Origin: Photobacterium lipolyticum
GTDB lineage: Bacteria; Pseudomonadota; Gammaproteobacteria; Enterobacterales; Vibrionaceae
Length of the DNA: 64,000 nucleotides
Reading direction: 5' to 3'
Assembly (NCBI RefSeq): GCF_003026475.1
Contig: NZ_PYMC01000012.1
Location: 62,001-126,000, forward strand
The stretch's first letter is position 1. Each line of letters opens with the position of its first letter. The notes below the pieces were generated by a model. The model was not told the DNA's origin and did not search any database. It saw only the letters and a list, made by a program, of their open reading frames with translations. This document shows, in pieces, positions 56,898 through 64,000 of the stretch. The position numbers and the translations under genes are program-made.

Positions 56898-57494
56898 TTA
56901 TACGCGCCAGGTGTTTAGATAGGTATCCAATAAGTTATCGATTAGTACTTTGCCGTCAATAGGGGTTGAGGTGAAGAGTTTATCGTCAACGCTAAGCAGT
57001 GTGATACCGTGAACGCCGGCCCAAATTACGCGGCTCGCTTCCATGATCTCTTTTTCAGATTTTCCCGGTGTGATTTGGCGGATCAGTGTTTCCAGCATTC
57101 CCGTCATTTTATCGATACGTTCAGATTGCCACTCAGGCAGATCATCACCGCTCATGGTATGTTGGAAAATCAGCTGCCAACGGTAGGGATGAGATGCAGC
57201 AAACTCCTGGTAACAATACGCCAGTCTGCGCAGTGCGTCTTCAGGTGATGTTGCGTTTTTCATTTCGTTTTCTGCTTCAGCAAACAATTCATCTAATGTT
57301 TGAGCGACAGCATGCAGTAATAGCAGATTGTAGTTACCAAAAACGTTTACCAGAGTGCTAGGTACGTAACCAATCATTGCTGCGACTTTACGCAGACTGA
57401 GTTCGTGGTGCGGATGCTCACTTAGAAAATTTTTTACCTGCTCCAGCGTCATACTTACCAACTCTTCACGAGTGTGGTCATTTCGTCTTGCCAT
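56898..57494 (-). CDS. TetR/AcrR-family transcription regulator
   Basis: A 198-residue regulator with an N-terminal helix-turn-helix (about 10-55: ELVSMTLEQVKNFL, LSLRKVAAMIGYVPSTLVNVFGNYNLLL) and a helical ligand-binding domain containing VIWAGVHGITLLS, typical of the WHG-type TetR C-terminus. It lies directly upstream of the MFS-acyltransferase gene on the same strand, so control of that gene, perhaps in response to a lipid, is plausible. The ligand is unknown. Confidence 0.9.
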   Translation of the reverse strand: MARRNDHTREELVSMTLEQVKNFLSEHPHHELSLRKVAAMIGYVPSTLVNVFGNYNLLLLHAVAQTLDELFAEAENEMKNATSPEDALRRLAYCYQEFAASHPYRWQLIFQHTMSGDDLPEWQSERIDKMTGMLETLIRQITPGKSEKEIMEASRVIWAGVHGITLLSVDDKLFTSTPIDGKVLIDNLLDTYLNTWRV

Positions 57495-57814
57495 CGAAAA
57501 ATACTCTTAATGGGTTATATTCTTGTTGTTAATCCGATACCAACCAAAGGGTACTGGCTCAGATTTTTATAAATTAGTATATACCCAAACCACCTCAAAT
57601 GGCTGCCTTGACTAAAAGCCAATGAATTCTCGCTGAACTCGGCATCTTGAGGTGGTTTGGCTATAGAACAACGTTCGATACTTTAGTTGCTCACAACCAA
57701 TACGGTCAAGGGAAAAGCCTGCTGTGTGCTAAATTACAGGCTTACTTGTGATAATTCTCTCACTTGTTAATCATAGTTGGAATAAGCCCAGTGAAAAGTA
57801 TTAATTTTTTTCAA
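57495..57814. other. Gene-free stretch holding the short inverted-repeat element
   Basis: No gene is seen in these 320 bases between TetR and TM2 genes. The only recognisable structure is the inverted-repeat element at 57578-57665, listed separately. The rest is AT-rich. Confidence 0.5.
57578..57665. mobile_element. Short MITE-like inverted-repeat element
   Basis: Left arm TATATACCCAAACCACCTCAA and right arm TTGAGGTGGTTTGGCTATA bracket about 50 bases; CCAAACCACCTCAA pairs perfectly with TTGAGGTGGTTTGG. The right part, ATTCTCGCTGAA followed by GGCATCTTGAGG, is shared with the longer element at 58339-58604, so this looks like an internally deleted relative. No coding capacity. Confidence 0.75.
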
Positions 57815-58213
57815 TTATCTGGCATTTTTCTCTGAGTTTCTAATGGATATCTGCTCATTCAGGGTCCAGAAATCAACCAGAATACCGATCAGGAAAAAAC
57901 CGAAAGTGCAGAGGTAGAGGATACCCGTTAGCCATTTTCCCATGTACATACGATGCACACCGAATACACCGAGAAAAGTCAGAAGCAGCCAGGAGACGCT
58001 ATAATCAACCTCGCCAGCCTGAAAGCGTAAATCAGCTTCGCGATCCATTGACGGAATTAAGAACAAATCAATCAGCCAGCCAATACCGCAAAGGCCTAAA
58101 GTCAGAAACCAGATTGTTCCAGTGACAGGTTTTCCATAGTAGAAGCGATGCGCGCCGGTAAAGCCAAAAATCCACAGTAAATAGCCGATCAGTTTGCTAT
58201 GTGTATCTTGCAT
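57815..58213 (-). CDS. Tandem TM2-domain membrane protein
   Basis: A 132-residue protein with two TM2 modules, each a pair of membrane helices led by a G-x-x-G-x-H-R-x-Y-x-G-K motif: GFTGAHRFYYGK (about 17-28) and GVFGVHRMYMGK (about 82-93). The molecular role of bacterial TM2 proteins is not established. The gene stands alone between two copies of the same inverted-repeat element. Confidence 0.88.
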   Translation of the reverse strand: MQDTHSKLIGYLLWIFGFTGAHRFYYGKPVTGTIWFLTLGLCGIGWLIDLFLIPSMDREADLRFQAGEVDYSVSWLLLTFLGVFGVHRMYMGKWLTGILYLCTFGFFLIGILVDFWTLNEQISIRNSEKNAR

Positions 58214-58703
58214 GTTTCCACCTACCTGTAAGTATTGGTTTGTCTAAGTCTGATTATGTATCAAAGAGTGTGCAATTAGGCAATGAAATCTCGGTAAAGT
58301 GCCGGAATACCAAGGAACGAGTATTTTGCGGTTATGTATATACCCAAGTTACCTCAAGATGCAGGATTCAGAGTGATACCAGCCAGTTCAATTCAAGGAA
58401 AATGTGCGAAGGAATGACTGGTCCTTTCGAGTGCATTTGACACCGAAGTGGGCTGGCTGGATCACTCCCGAAGGGCGAGTTTTCCAGGCACTAATGATGC
58501 GTTGCTGATTTTTGATGTAGAGCGACTATATCTGCAAATCAGCGCCTGACCTTAGCGCCTGGAAATTCTCGCTGAAACGAGCATCTTGAGGTTACTTGGG
58601 TATATTTTCATTAATGTCAGTAACAATTTGAGACGTCTGTTTGATTGACTTTCTAAGGTAGCCCGATAGGATGCTCGAAGAATATGGCAAAGGTATTAAA
58701 TTA
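58214..58703. other. Gene-free stretch dominated by the long inverted-repeat element
   Basis: Between the divergent TM2 and Tim44-like genes I see no coding sequence. The 266-base MITE-like element (58339-58604) fills more than half of it, leaving about 100 bases on either side for promoters. Confidence 0.5.
58339..58604. mobile_element. Full-length MITE-like inverted-repeat element
   Basis: The 24-base terminal arms (TATACCCAAGTTACCTCAAG plus ATGC at 58339-58362; GCATCTTGAGGTTACTTGGG plus TATA at 58581-58604) are complementary except for one base. The 218-base interior has no reading frame and contains its own CTTTCGAG and GAAGGGCGAG segments. From memory it resembles repeats common in Vibrio and Photobacterium genomes; no transposase is present. 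Confidence 0.82.
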
Positions 58704-59585
58704 ATGAAACGCTTCTTTACTCTATTTGCTCTGATTATTGCTGTGTCGTTTACGGCTCCGCATGCTGAGGCAAAAAAATTCGGTGGTGGTAAGTCGTTTG
58801 GTAAAAGTTTTAAAACGGCACCAGTACAAAAAAAACAGCCACAGCAAACTGATACGGTTGGAAAACAAAGCCCAACAGCTGCCCAATCGAGCAAAAAAGG
58901 CCTGATGGGAGGACTGCTGGGCGGACTTCTTGCCGGTGGTTTGCTCGCAGCCTTTTTCGGCGGGGCTTTTGAAGGCATTCAATTTATGGATATGTTGATC
59001 TTTGGATTGATTGCATTTGTTATATTCAAATTGTTCCAGTCGATGCGTGGCGCGAAAAGTACCCCAATGGGGCATCGAGAGGCTTATGCGGGGAATTCAT
59101 CACAACGAAGCCAGCAACACTATCGCCAGGCACCTGAAATGCATGCAGCATCGCAGCCGCAGCAAGCGGGTTCTGCCGCCGATTATGGCTCGACCGATAG
59201 CGATGTGCCATTTAATCTGCCGCCAAACTTTAACATGAATGCATTTTTAAATGGCTCACGTGATCATTACCGTGTTCTGCAAGGTGCATGGAATCATAAC
59301 GAGCTTGAGAAAGTTCGCGAATACGTATCACCAGCACTGTTTGCAGATCTTTGCGCTGAACGTGCCAAGCTTGGTGGCGAGCAGCATACTGAAGTGATGT
59401 ACGTCGATGCCGAACTTGTACGAGCAGATTACGATGCGAGCTTAGCCCAGTTAAGTATCAAGTTCTCTGGCCGTTATAAGGATCGTGCCGAAGGTGTCGA
59501 GGAAGATATTACTGATATCTGGCATCTGGAACGAGATCTACGGGCACCTAATGCTCCTTGGTTAATCGTCGGTATTCAGGCGTAA
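58704..59585 (+). CDS. Tim44-like domain inner-membrane protein
   Basis: A 293-residue protein: N-terminal signal or anchor (MKRFFTLFALIIAVSFTAPH, then AEAKKFGGGKSFGKSFKT), a glycine-rich membrane segment (GGLLGGLLAGGLLAAFFGG), a second hydrophobic stretch, a Gln/Ser-rich linker and a C-terminal Tim44-like domain (about 185-293, DHYRVLQGAWNHNELEKVREYV to APWLIVGIQA). Such bacterial proteins are proposed to act in membrane protein handling, but the function is not settled. ATG 58704 starts the signal-like sequence; ATG 58671 would add 11 polar residues. Confidence 0.85.
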   Translation: MKRFFTLFALIIAVSFTAPHAEAKKFGGGKSFGKSFKTAPVQKKQPQQTDTVGKQSPTAAQSSKKGLMGGLLGGLLAGGLLAAFFGGAFEGIQFMDMLIFGLIAFVIFKLFQSMRGAKSTPMGHREAYAGNSSQRSQQHYRQAPEMHAASQPQQAGSAADYGSTDSDVPFNLPPNFNMNAFLNGSRDHYRVLQGAWNHNELEKVREYVSPALFADLCAERAKLGGEQHTEVMYVDAELVRADYDASLAQLSIKFSGRYKDRAEGVEEDITDIWHLERDLRAPNAPWLIVGIQA

Positions 59586-59920
59586 CAAATCAAAGTACAT
59601 ACGTTGATATAGCTTTAAGCAGCTCGAAATGAGCGGTTTTTTATCCTCTCTAGTGACGGCGCTTGATGAAGAACATTTCGACATGGCATGTGATTTGACT
59701 AAAAATCGGCATGGCTAAGCACTTGGAATCTCAGTTGAATACGCCGTCATTGCATACCGCAGGTATAAATATCCGAATATTTGAACTGGGTCGCTTTCTC
59801 AGCCGCAAAGATTGGAAGAGATTGATCTCATCACCTACTTTTATTCTTATCAGCCGCTAGTATTAAACCATCAGAAACAAACCAAGATTTAATTGGTCGT
59901 AATTTATAAAAGAGGTAACT
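59586..59920. other. Gene-free stretch with weak terminator of the Tim44-like gene
   Basis: AGCTCGAAATGAGCGG followed by six T residues (59621-59642) is a short possible terminator. TGACGGCG (59654-59661) and CGCCGTCA (59742-59749) form an eight-base inverted repeat with a long loop. No gene is seen. Confidence 0.4.
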
Positions 59921-60166
59921 ATGCCATATACTGCAGAACTTGTTGATGAAATGAACCTTCTCGTGAAATTTCCAATGCACAGCGATTTAGAAGGGATCAA
60001 AGTCCGCGGTGACGCAGCACCTGAAATGGTAGCAGCAGCAAAACGTTTATTTGAGAAAGGGCTGGTCACTCAAGAAGATGGGGGTTACCTGACATTTTCT
60101 GGCCATCAGGCGGTTGAAAGTGCGAAAGCGACGCTGCGTATTCTGACGGGAACTGTCGCTGTTTAA
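59921..60166 (+). CDS. Small conserved protein of the TIGR02647 type
   Basis: An 81-residue protein with the pattern MPYTAELVDEMNLLVKFPMH, then AAAKRLFEKGLVTQEDGGYLT and GHQAVESAKATLRIL. I recognise it as the family annotated TIGR02647 in Pseudomonas and Vibrio; a winged-helix-like arrangement (helix, helix, GLVTQEDGGYLT wing) suggests nucleic-acid binding but this is inference. AGAGG stands ahead of the ATG. It is a single gene with no clear operon partner. Confidence 0.82.
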   Translation: MPYTAELVDEMNLLVKFPMHSDLEGIKVRGDAAPEMVAAAKRLFEKGLVTQEDGGYLTFSGHQAVESAKATLRILTGTVAV

Positions 60167-60218
60167 TATGTGATCATAGATTTTAAAACGTGTTTTAAAA
60201 TTCTGTTCTAACAAATAA

Positions 60219-60242
60219 AAAGCATGGCTCAGGTCATGCTTT
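60219..60242 (-). terminator. Terminator overlapping the stop of the cysteine-cluster gene
   Basis: AAAGCATG (60219-60226) pairs with CATGCTTT (60235-60242); on the minus strand the stem is followed by TTTTTATTTGTT. The hairpin overlaps the gene's stop codon. Confidence 0.6.
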
Positions 60243-60477
60243 CAAGTTCTGAGATAACCTGTAGTGCCTGCTCGTTAGATGATCCGCAGACATCCGGACA
60301 AGGTTTGAAATGATGGCATACCGCCGGACGTTCTGGTTTACCGAATAGCTTACACAGGTTACTTTCATTCAACTGGATACAGCGAATTCCCGCGGGTTTC
60401 CCCTCTGGCATTCCCGGGATGGCAGAAGAGATACTAGGTGCAATACAGCACGCTCCACAGCCTAAACGACATTCCAT
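60229..60477 (-). CDS. YkgJ/YeiW-type cysteine cluster protein
   Basis: An 82-residue protein resembling E. coli YeiW: MECRLGCGACCIAPSISSAI, PGMPEGKPAGIRCIQL, LCKLFGKPERPAVCHHFKPC and a final Cys in DVCGSSNEQA. The cysteines (CxxxCGxCC at the start) are typical of the UPF0153 family proposed to bind zinc or an iron-sulfur centre. Function is unknown. It is divergent from the larger cysteine-cluster gene at 60706, a notable pairing of two related small families. Confidence 0.88.
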   Translation of the reverse strand: MECRLGCGACCIAPSISSAIPGMPEGKPAGIRCIQLNESNLCKLFGKPERPAVCHHFKPCPDVCGSSNEQALQVISELESMT

Positions 60478-60705
60478 AACTCACCTATACTTTATTGACC
60501 ACTCGAAACGGGTGCGAAAGTTACCATTCAAATGCCATTGGATCAAAAATAATTGCTCGAATAGACCGTAAATAATAATGACTATTATTACAGCACTTTT
60601 GATGTAAGATTCTGATCAAATGCTTGCACTTTACCTGCGGGGCAGCTATAAAACCGCCTCCTTCTGCCATACAGGTTGAGGGCGGTCAAAGAGAAGGTTG
60701 GTATC

Positions 60706-61149
60706 ATGGCACGTTTTTGGGAAGAGAAAGGCTTAACGGCAATGACTGATCCGGAGTGGGAATCACTCTGTGATGGTTGTGGTAAGTGTTGTCTGCATAA
60801 GTTAATTGATGATGATACTGATGAGATTTATTTCACGAACGTAGCCTGTAGCTTACTTGATAACAACACGTGCTCATGCAAAGACTACCCAAACCGTTTT
60901 GAATCCGGCGAAGAGTGCCTGAAATTGACGCGTGAACGCATTGATGAGTTTGTCTGGTTACCCGAAACTTGCGCTTACCGCTTACTTGCCGAAGGGAAGT
61001 CGCTACCAGAATGGCACCCGCTGATCACCGGTTCAAAAGAAGCGATGCACCAAGCGGATGAGTCAGTTCGCGATAAAGTGGTCTACGAGATCGAGGTGAT
61101 CGACTGGGAAGACCACATTCTGAATCATCCCAATAGAATACCGGGCTAA
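60706..61149 (+). CDS. ycgN: YcgN-family cysteine cluster protein (UPF0260)
   Basis: A 147-residue protein like E. coli Ycg[41 protein letters not shown], then Cys in [36 protein letters not shown] and [20 protein letters not shown]. Eight or more conserved cysteines suggest a metal site. No enzymatic activity is known. ATG 60706 (MARFWEEKG) follows GAGAAGG; a TTG-started longer frame from 60676 is unlikely. Confidence 0.92.
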   Translation: MARFWEEKGLTAMTDPEWESLCDGCGKCCLHKLIDDDTDEIYFTNVACSLLDNNTCSCKDYPNRFESGEECLKLTRERIDEFVWLPETCAYRLLAEGKSLPEWHPLITGSKEAMHQADESVRDKVVYEIEVIDWEDHILNHPNRIPG

Positions 61150-61223
61150 TACCAATCCGTATAACTGCGGGTAATCAGCTTTCTTGCCACTAGCAAGACT
61201 GATAGAAACCGAATCAAACGACG

Positions 61224-61277
61224 AATGCCGCCATCTTGTCGCCACTATTATGATGGCGACAGTGGCGGCATTGTTTT
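61224..61277 (+). terminator. Large terminator hairpin between ycgN and dusC
   Basis: AATGCCGCCA (61224-61233) pairs with TGGCGGCATT (61263-61272), with a second stem GTCGCCA/TGGCGAC inside (61238-61244, 61254-61260), then GTTTTAT. It separates convergent genes. Confidence 0.7.
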
Positions 61278-61287
61278 ATGGGGGACG

Positions 61288-62238
61288 TTAAGCCGCCAGA
61301 TTGTGGTGAGCTTGCTGCAGAATTGAAATGATTGGCGCGGCTTTGTTCAAACTGCGAATATCGGCAAATAGCGCTTTGGCTTCAGGGTATTGATGTCGAA
61401 GATAGGCAAACCACTGTTTCACCCGATTCGGGTAGTAAAGCCCCTTATCGCCTTTAATTTCAAATTGAGAGTAGCGAAGCAGCAATTCGAGTACTTCACT
61501 CCATGTCATATGATCTTCGTTGCGTTTCACAACGTTACACAGGTTAGGCAGATTGAGGGCACCACGACAGACCATCAGGGAGTCTGTGTTGGTGGCTTGC
61601 AGGCAGGCTTGACCATTTTGGTAATTCCAGACTTCACCATTAGCGATGATCGGAATGGTGATTTTTTCTTTGGTCTGGCGAATGTAATCCCACTTAATAG
61701 CATCAGCTTTATAGCCATCAACCTTGGTACGGGCATGAATGACGATTTCATCGGCCCCGGCTTGCGCGACGGCATCGGCTATCTCAAAACAATGATTGGG
61801 ATCATCCCAGCCTAAGCGCACCTTGGCGGTGATCGGTTTTGTAGGATGAACTGCACCGCGAACCGCTTTGACTATCTGATAGATCGACTCTGGCTCTTTG
61901 AGCAAGACGGCACCGCCGCGGCTTTTGTTGACCGATTTTGCCGGGCAGCCAAAGTTAATATCAATGCCAGCAGAGCCTAATTTAATCGCACGATGGGCAT
62001 TTTCAGCCATCCATTGAGGTTCTTGTCCCAATAGCTGAACGCGAACGGGGGTGCCAGCGGTTGTTTTGCCGCCATTGTGCAGTTCAGGGCACAAGCGATA
62101 AAAAACACTATTAGGTAACAGACGATCTGTTATGCGGATGAATTCAGTCACACACAGATCATAGTCATTAATATCGGTTAGCATCTCTCGCATTAAATGG
62201 TCTAACACGCCTTCCATCGGACCCAATATGACTCGCAT
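61288..62238 (-). CDS. dusC: tRNA-dihydrouridine(16) synthase
   Basis: DusC is an FMN enzyme that reduces U16 in the D loop of tRNAs. The 316-residue TIM-barrel protein starts MRVILGPMEGVLDHLMREML and has the catalytic Cys98 in INFGCPAKSVNKSRGGAVLL, the KVRLGWDD strand, IHARTKVDGYK and IPIIANGEVW with the phosphate-binding loop. I chose ATG 62238 because AGAGG lies just upstream; ATG 62250 would add four residues. The PMEGVLDHLMRE start and the GCPAKSVNKSRGG form fit DusC rather than DusA or DusB. Confidence 0.93.
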   Translation of the reverse strand: MRVILGPMEGVLDHLMREMLTDINDYDLCVTEFIRITDRLLPNSVFYRLCPELHNGGKTTAGTPVRVQLLGQEPQWMAENAHRAIKLGSAGIDINFGCPAKSVNKSRGGAVLLKEPESIYQIVKAVRGAVHPTKPITAKVRLGWDDPNHCFEIADAVAQAGADEIVIHARTKVDGYKADAIKWDYIRQTKEKITIPIIANGEVWNYQNGQACLQATNTDSLMVCRGALNLPNLCNVVKRNEDHMTWSEVLELLLRYSQFEIKGDKGLYYPNRVKQWFAYLRHQYPEAKALFADIRSLNKAAPIISILQQAHHNLAA

Positions 62239-62256
62239 AACACCTCTCAACGTTTA

Positions 62257-62302
62257 ATACCCATTCACATTACCATTTGGTCATCGTTAAGCGAATGGGT
62301 AT
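62257..62302. repeat. Inverted repeat between dusC and the NAD(P)-binding protein gene
   Basis: ATACCCATTC (62257-62266) and GAATGGGTAT (62293-62302) form a perfect ten-base-pair stem with a 26-base loop. The TACCC ends recall the element at 58339-58604, but the rest differs. It lies in the upstream region of dusC. Confidence 0.6.
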
Positions 62303-62364
62303 AGGGTGCGAGATTTTAGTTCGGAATCGAGGTTTTGTCACCTGATCATGAGAAGCTCAGGTAT

Positions 62365-63060
62365 TTAAGAAGAGTGGTGGGTGTGTGGTTGGAGTGATTT
62401 ACCGGCAACAACCCGCACGCTGTGATTATCAACGCGTTTGTGCTCAAGGCTCAGTGCCAGCATGCTGCGGGCAACATCTTCTGCCGGGATGGGATTGAGG
62501 TGAGCTAACGGACCGATTAGCAGCGGTTTAATTAACGCAAAAATACGCTGGCCGATGATCTCATCGTGCCTTGGTTTCGATCTCTCTCCTTTCAATGGCC
62601 CGGGGCGAACAAAGGTACAGCGGGAGAAACCCAGCTTGCTGAGTGCTTTTTCCATTTTCCCTTTGCTGCGTAAATAATGAGAGGGTGACCATGGGTGAGC
62701 AAACAAGCTGGAGATCACCACCAGATTTGTGACTCCAAGCAATTGCATGGTCGTGGCAACCTCTTTGACCAGCTGAAAATCAACGGCTTCAAGGGCGGCG
62801 TTACTCCCAGCCTGTTTTTTTGTTGTTCCCAGGCAGATAAAACCATAGGTCGGGGTAATATCGGTTTCATCCCAAGCGGTAATACGCAGCTCAGGATGAA
62901 TAATTTGTACTAACTTTTTGCTGTGAAAAGGAAGTTCACGGCGAGAAAGGGAATAGACCCTCTGAAAGTGGTCATGTGCGAGCAGCAGGTGAAGCAGCTC
63001 ATCTCCGACTAGGCCACTGGCTCCGGCAATAATCGCACTTGCTTTTACCTGACTCATCAA
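62365..63060 (-). CDS. NAD(P)-binding oxidoreductase of the TIP30/HTATIP2-like SDR type
   Basis: A 231-residue atypical short-chain dehydrogenase with the nucleotide motif GASGLVG (13-19), a VYSLSRRELPF segment after the second strand, FICLGTTKKQAGSNAALEAVD, VISSLFAHPWSPSHYLRSKG with the YLRSKG Tyr-Lys pair, and FVRPGPLKGER. Similar proteins (TIP30-like) are widespread, but the bacterial substrate is unknown. Two Met codons at the start (63060 and 63057). It is transcribed toward dusC. Confidence 0.85.
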   Translation of the reverse strand: MMSQVKASAIIAGASGLVGDELLHLLLAHDHFQRVYSLSRRELPFHSKKLVQIIHPELRITAWDETDITPTYGFICLGTTKKQAGSNAALEAVDFQLVKEVATTMQLLGVTNLVVISSLFAHPWSPSHYLRSKGKMEKALSKLGFSRCTFVRPGPLKGERSKPRHDEIIGQRIFALIKPLLIGPLAHLNPIPAEDVARSMLALSLEHKRVDNHSVRVVAGKSLQPHTHHSS

Positions 63061-63292
63061 CGTTCTTCCTCATAGGGGCATATACAAATGCGTTTAGTTT
63101 AATAGATCTATTTGACGGCAATTGAATCAGTTTTGCCTGTATCGGCATCAAACATCAACAAAAAACATTGAAAATTGTCGGTTGAGTTGAAGACAAGATG
63201 ATCCCGTCGATATTTTTTGAAACGGATATTGTCAGGGGAGTTGGTATATAATCGCCCCATCTTCTGAATTGTTCGAAAAACCGGAAAAGAAA

Positions 63293-63940
63293 ATGACAGA
63301 TTTAATGACACTACCTGCTGACTGGAAAGGCATGCCTGCAGCATTTGTAGAAGGCGCTTTACTGGCTGCGAATGCTAACCCTAAACCTCTGGAGCCAGAG
63401 GCGTGGTTGCCGGTGTTAATCAACGGTGGTGTGGTCGAAGATGAGCAAGAAGCGATCACGGCAGAGCAGAAAAAGGCCGTATTAAGTCATTTTGAACTGC
63501 AGTACTGTCATATCAAAGCCGGTGAGTTCGAACTTCCACAACCGTTGGTATGGGATGCGGAAAAGGGCGTGACGGAGGCATTGAGTCATTTTGCCGAAGG
63601 GTTTATGGCTGTCTGGCCGACCATTGAGCCCAATTGGGCTGAGCAGACGATGTCTGACGGTACCATGCGTATGCTGTCAGCATTAATTACGACGTTGATG
63701 TTGTTGCTGGATGAAGAAGAAACCCGGGCTCAAATGAAAGAGGCCGGGGTGACAGGCATGCCGGAACTGGCCGATTTGTATTCTCAATTACCGTTGATGC
63801 TCACTGAAGTCGTGATGGCGGCAGATGAACTTCAGCAAGGTGCAGCGGCGCAGGCGGTAAATCCTTATAAAGAGATGAGCCGTAATGATCCTTGCTTGTG
63901 TGATAGCGGCAAAAAATTCAAACACTGCTGTGGCAAGTAA
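63293..63940 (+). CDS. YecA-family (UPF0149) protein with C-terminal SEC-C zinc motif
   Basis: A 215-residue protein: an N-terminal YecA/UPF0149 helical domain (FVEGALLAANANPKPLEPEAWLP, HFAEGFMAVWP) and a C-terminal SEC-C motif, SRNDPCLCDSGKKFKHCCGK, which binds zinc as at the C-terminus of SecA. The function is not established. ATG 63293 follows GGAAAAG; the TTG-started frame from 63269 adds eight residues. A perfect TATAAT lies at 63247-63252, but no well-spaced -35 is seen. Confidence 0.88.
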   Translation: MTDLMTLPADWKGMPAAFVEGALLAANANPKPLEPEAWLPVLINGGVVEDEQEAITAEQKKAVLSHFELQYCHIKAGEFELPQPLVWDAEKGVTEALSHFAEGFMAVWPTIEPNWAEQTMSDGTMRMLSALITTLMLLLDEEETRAQMKEAGVTGMPELADLYSQLPLMLTEVVMAADELQQGAAAQAVNPYKEMSRNDPCLCDSGKKFKHCCGK

Positions 63941-64000
63941 TGTCAGAGCATTCTGCGACAGTACGTACCATTCGGCACCAGGACAAACCAGTCATTATTG
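63940..64000 (+). CDS. Start of an unidentified gene (partial)
   Basis: An ATG sharing its first base with the YecA stop codon (TAATG) opens a frame that stays open to the window edge: MSEHSATVRTIRHQDKPVII. The TVRTIRHQDKPVII opening resembles the first strand of GNAT acetyltransferases, but 20 residues are too few to call it. The coupled start suggests it is a real gene in an operon with the YecA-like protein. Confidence 0.5.
   Translation, partial: MSEHSATVRTIRHQDKPVII

Noticed and set aside
63229..63252. TTGTCA and TATAAT as a promoter for the YecA-like gene
   Set aside because: The spacer is only 12 bases, too short for sigma-70; the TATAAT alone is noted with the gene.
1..64000. CRISPR arrays, phage modules or insertion-sequence transposases
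   Set aside because: I found no regularly spaced direct repeats with unique spacers, no cas-like genes, no phage structural genes and no transposase frame. The repeats present are inverted-repeat elements or short tandem arrays.

Overview
The window looks like chromosome I of a Vibrionaceae bacterium, most likely Photobacterium or a close relative; the genus is an inference. Supporting signs are an AphB-like LysR regulator next to an RssB-type response regulator, Vibrio-like gene neighbourhoods (accD-folC-dedD-cvpA-purF, tig-clpP-clpX-lon-hupB-ppiD, dgt-yfbR-alaA-men), a rhombosortase, and intergenic inverted-repeat elements that resemble repeats I remember from Vibrio and Photobacterium genomes. 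The sequence is mostly ordinary core chromosome, with one large accessory block.

Region by region. 1-4.8 kb: the end of accD, then folC, dedD, cvpA and purF, with a PurR-type operator before cvpA. 4.8-9.7 kb: a Yip1-family membrane protein, an AphB-like regulator, RssB and a proton-coupled peptide transporter. 10.1-32.4 kb: a surface polysaccharide (probably O-antigen) locus. It starts with rfaH and a minus-strand pair (WbpL-like initiating sugar-phosphate transferase and a WbpK-like reductase/epimerase). A JUMPstart/ops leader follows, then a long plus-strand run: rmlBADC, the ABC exporter wzm-wzt, a double methyltransferase with a terminal coiled coil, several glycosyltransferases and wecB. 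A WbpM-like dehydratase (minus strand) and galU close it. 32.6-43.5 kb: folD, tRNA-Arg(UCU), tig, clpP, clpX, lon, hupB, ppiD and a ComEA-like HhH protein. 43.6-54.9 kb: rhombosortase, a DTW tRNA-modifying enzyme, dgt, yfbR, alaA and a tight menFDHCE operon without menB. 55-64 kb: an MFS-acyltransferase fusion with a TetR regulator, a TM2 protein between two copies of an inverted-repeat element, a Tim44-like protein, two cysteine-cluster proteins, dusC, an NAD(P)-binding protein and a YecA-like SEC-C protein.

How the polysaccharide genes fit together (inference from families): RmlABCD make dTDP-L-rhamnose, GalU makes UDP-glucose, WecB makes UDP-ManNAc, and the WbpM-, WbpK- and WbpL-like proteins would make and load a 6-deoxy-HexNAc primer onto the lipid carrier. 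The glycosyltransferases extend the chain, the double methyltransferase may cap it, and Wzt, through its extra C-terminal domain, would recognise the cap for export through Wzm. RfaH, encoded at the edge of the locus, should act on the ops element in the operon leader.

The most striking signal is the promoter in front of that leader. A run of nine C residues fills half of the spacer between a TTGATG -35 and a perfect TATAAT -10, the architecture of slipped-strand phase-variable promoters. The whole O-antigen operon may therefore be switched by C-tract length and also controlled by RfaH antitermination.
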